A stretch of 6,110 bases of DNA from Deferribacteres bacterium JdFR-76 (lineage in GTDB: Bacteria; Zhuqueibacterota; JdFR-76), in contig MTOL01000554.1 in the NCBI GenBank assembly GCA_002011685.1, positions 130 to 6,239 on the forward strand, written 5' to 3'. Position numbers and translations under genes: made by a program. Numbering within the stretch: position 1 is the stretch's first letter; the number at the start of each line of letters is the position of its first letter. Below are positions 5,856 to 6,110 of this stretch, piece after piece. The notes beneath the pieces are model-generated. The model did not search any database and was not told where the DNA came from. It was given only the letters and a program-made list of their open reading frames with translations.

Positions 5856-6110
5856 TTAGCCGTTTTGCTCGCCTTTGGCTTTCCGGGCTTCTTCCATTTT
5901 CTTCTTGTCTTCTTCCACCAGTACCCGCCGGAGCACCTTGCCTATGAGGGATTTGGGCAAATCGTCCCGGAATTCCACGATTTTGGGTACTTTAAATTTC
6001 GCCAACCGTTCTTTGCAGAACTCAATAATCTCTTCCTCGGTTGCCGTTTCTCCATCTTTTAATACAATGTAGGCCTTCACTGTTTCGCCACGATAAGGAT
6101 CTGGCACCCC
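5856..6110 (-). CDS. Acyl-CoA synthetase (AMP-forming), C-terminal end only
   Basis: The last 85 codons, including the stop, of an adenylate-forming enzyme; the 5' part lies beyond the right edge. This is the mobile C-terminal subdomain of the ANL superfamily. It begins with GVPDPYRGE, where the GTG is an internal Val and not a start, and continues with [10 protein letters not shown], then [17 protein letters not shown], then GKVLRR. The Lys in GKVLRR is the catalytic Lys needed for acyl-adenylate formation. The family activates a carboxylic acid with ATP and joins it to CoA. The wording GVPDPYRGE with LPKS..GKVLRR is closest to long-chain fatty acid (FadD-like) ligases, but chain length and substrate cannot be judged without the N-terminal domain. 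The tail after the catalytic motif is short, charged and Lys/Glu-rich. A 176-bp spacer separates it from the next gene. Confidence 0.92.
   Translation of the reverse strand, partial: GVPDPYRGETVKAYIVLKDGETATEEEIIEFCKERLAKFKVPKIVEFRDDLPKSLIGKVLRRVLVEEDKKKMEEARKAKGEQNG

Noticed and set aside
5856..6107. An independent 83-residue protein starting at GTG 6107.
   Set aside because: The GTG is the Val of GVPDPYRGE, an internal motif of acyl-CoA synthetases, and the frame stays open to the window edge.

Overview
All supported genes lie on the minus strand, so transcription runs from right to left. The base composition is moderate and coding density is high. The large secreted M1 peptidase ends in a FlgD-like/T9SS-type C-terminal beta domain (PNPF, then FDLRG, WDGRDETG and PSGVY). 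That domain type is common in the FCB group and in allied phyla such as Calditrichota, Ignavibacteria, KSB1 and Marinimicrobia. I infer a double-membrane bacterium of that broad affiliation; no ribosomal marker is present to fix the phylum.

Layout in transcription order, right to left. (1) 5856-6110: the C-terminal end of an acyl-CoA synthetase that continues beyond the right edge. (2) 5680-5855: a 176-bp spacer with a weak hairpin and a weak promoter candidate. (3) 4690-5679: a fused regulator with an N-terminal STAS (anti-anti-sigma) domain, an acidic Ser-rich linker and a C-terminal SpoIIAB/RsbW-type ATPase domain. (4) 4568-4689: a spacer with a convincing sigma70-type promoter. (5) 3887-4567: a membrane zinc metallopeptidase of the YugP family, with its own promoter and an intrinsic terminator (3801-3844). 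(6) 2237-3754: a membrane-anchored HtrA/DegP-type protease with two PDZ domains, in which the catalytic Asp position carries Glu. (7) 2049-2240: a 63-residue protein with two predicted membrane helices and no recognised family. (8) 38-2047: the secreted M1 aminopeptidase-like protein.

Genes 6 to 8 are packed as an operon. The small gene overlaps the htrA stop codon, and the M1 gene starts one base after the small gene's stop, with its Shine-Dalgarno inside the small gene. Together with the YugP-like gene, this puts three different proteases of the cell envelope side by side, which suggests an envelope protein quality-control or peptide-processing neighbourhood (inference). The STAS-ATPase fusion looks like a partner-switching regulator, but nothing in the window links it to the protease genes.

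I see no RNA gene, CRISPR array, insertion sequence or obvious horizontally acquired block. The points most worth a second look are the Asp-to-Glu change in the HtrA triad, the STAS-ATPase fusion with its linker, and the unknown two-helix protein inside the protease operon. I do not see a clearly new multi-gene system.
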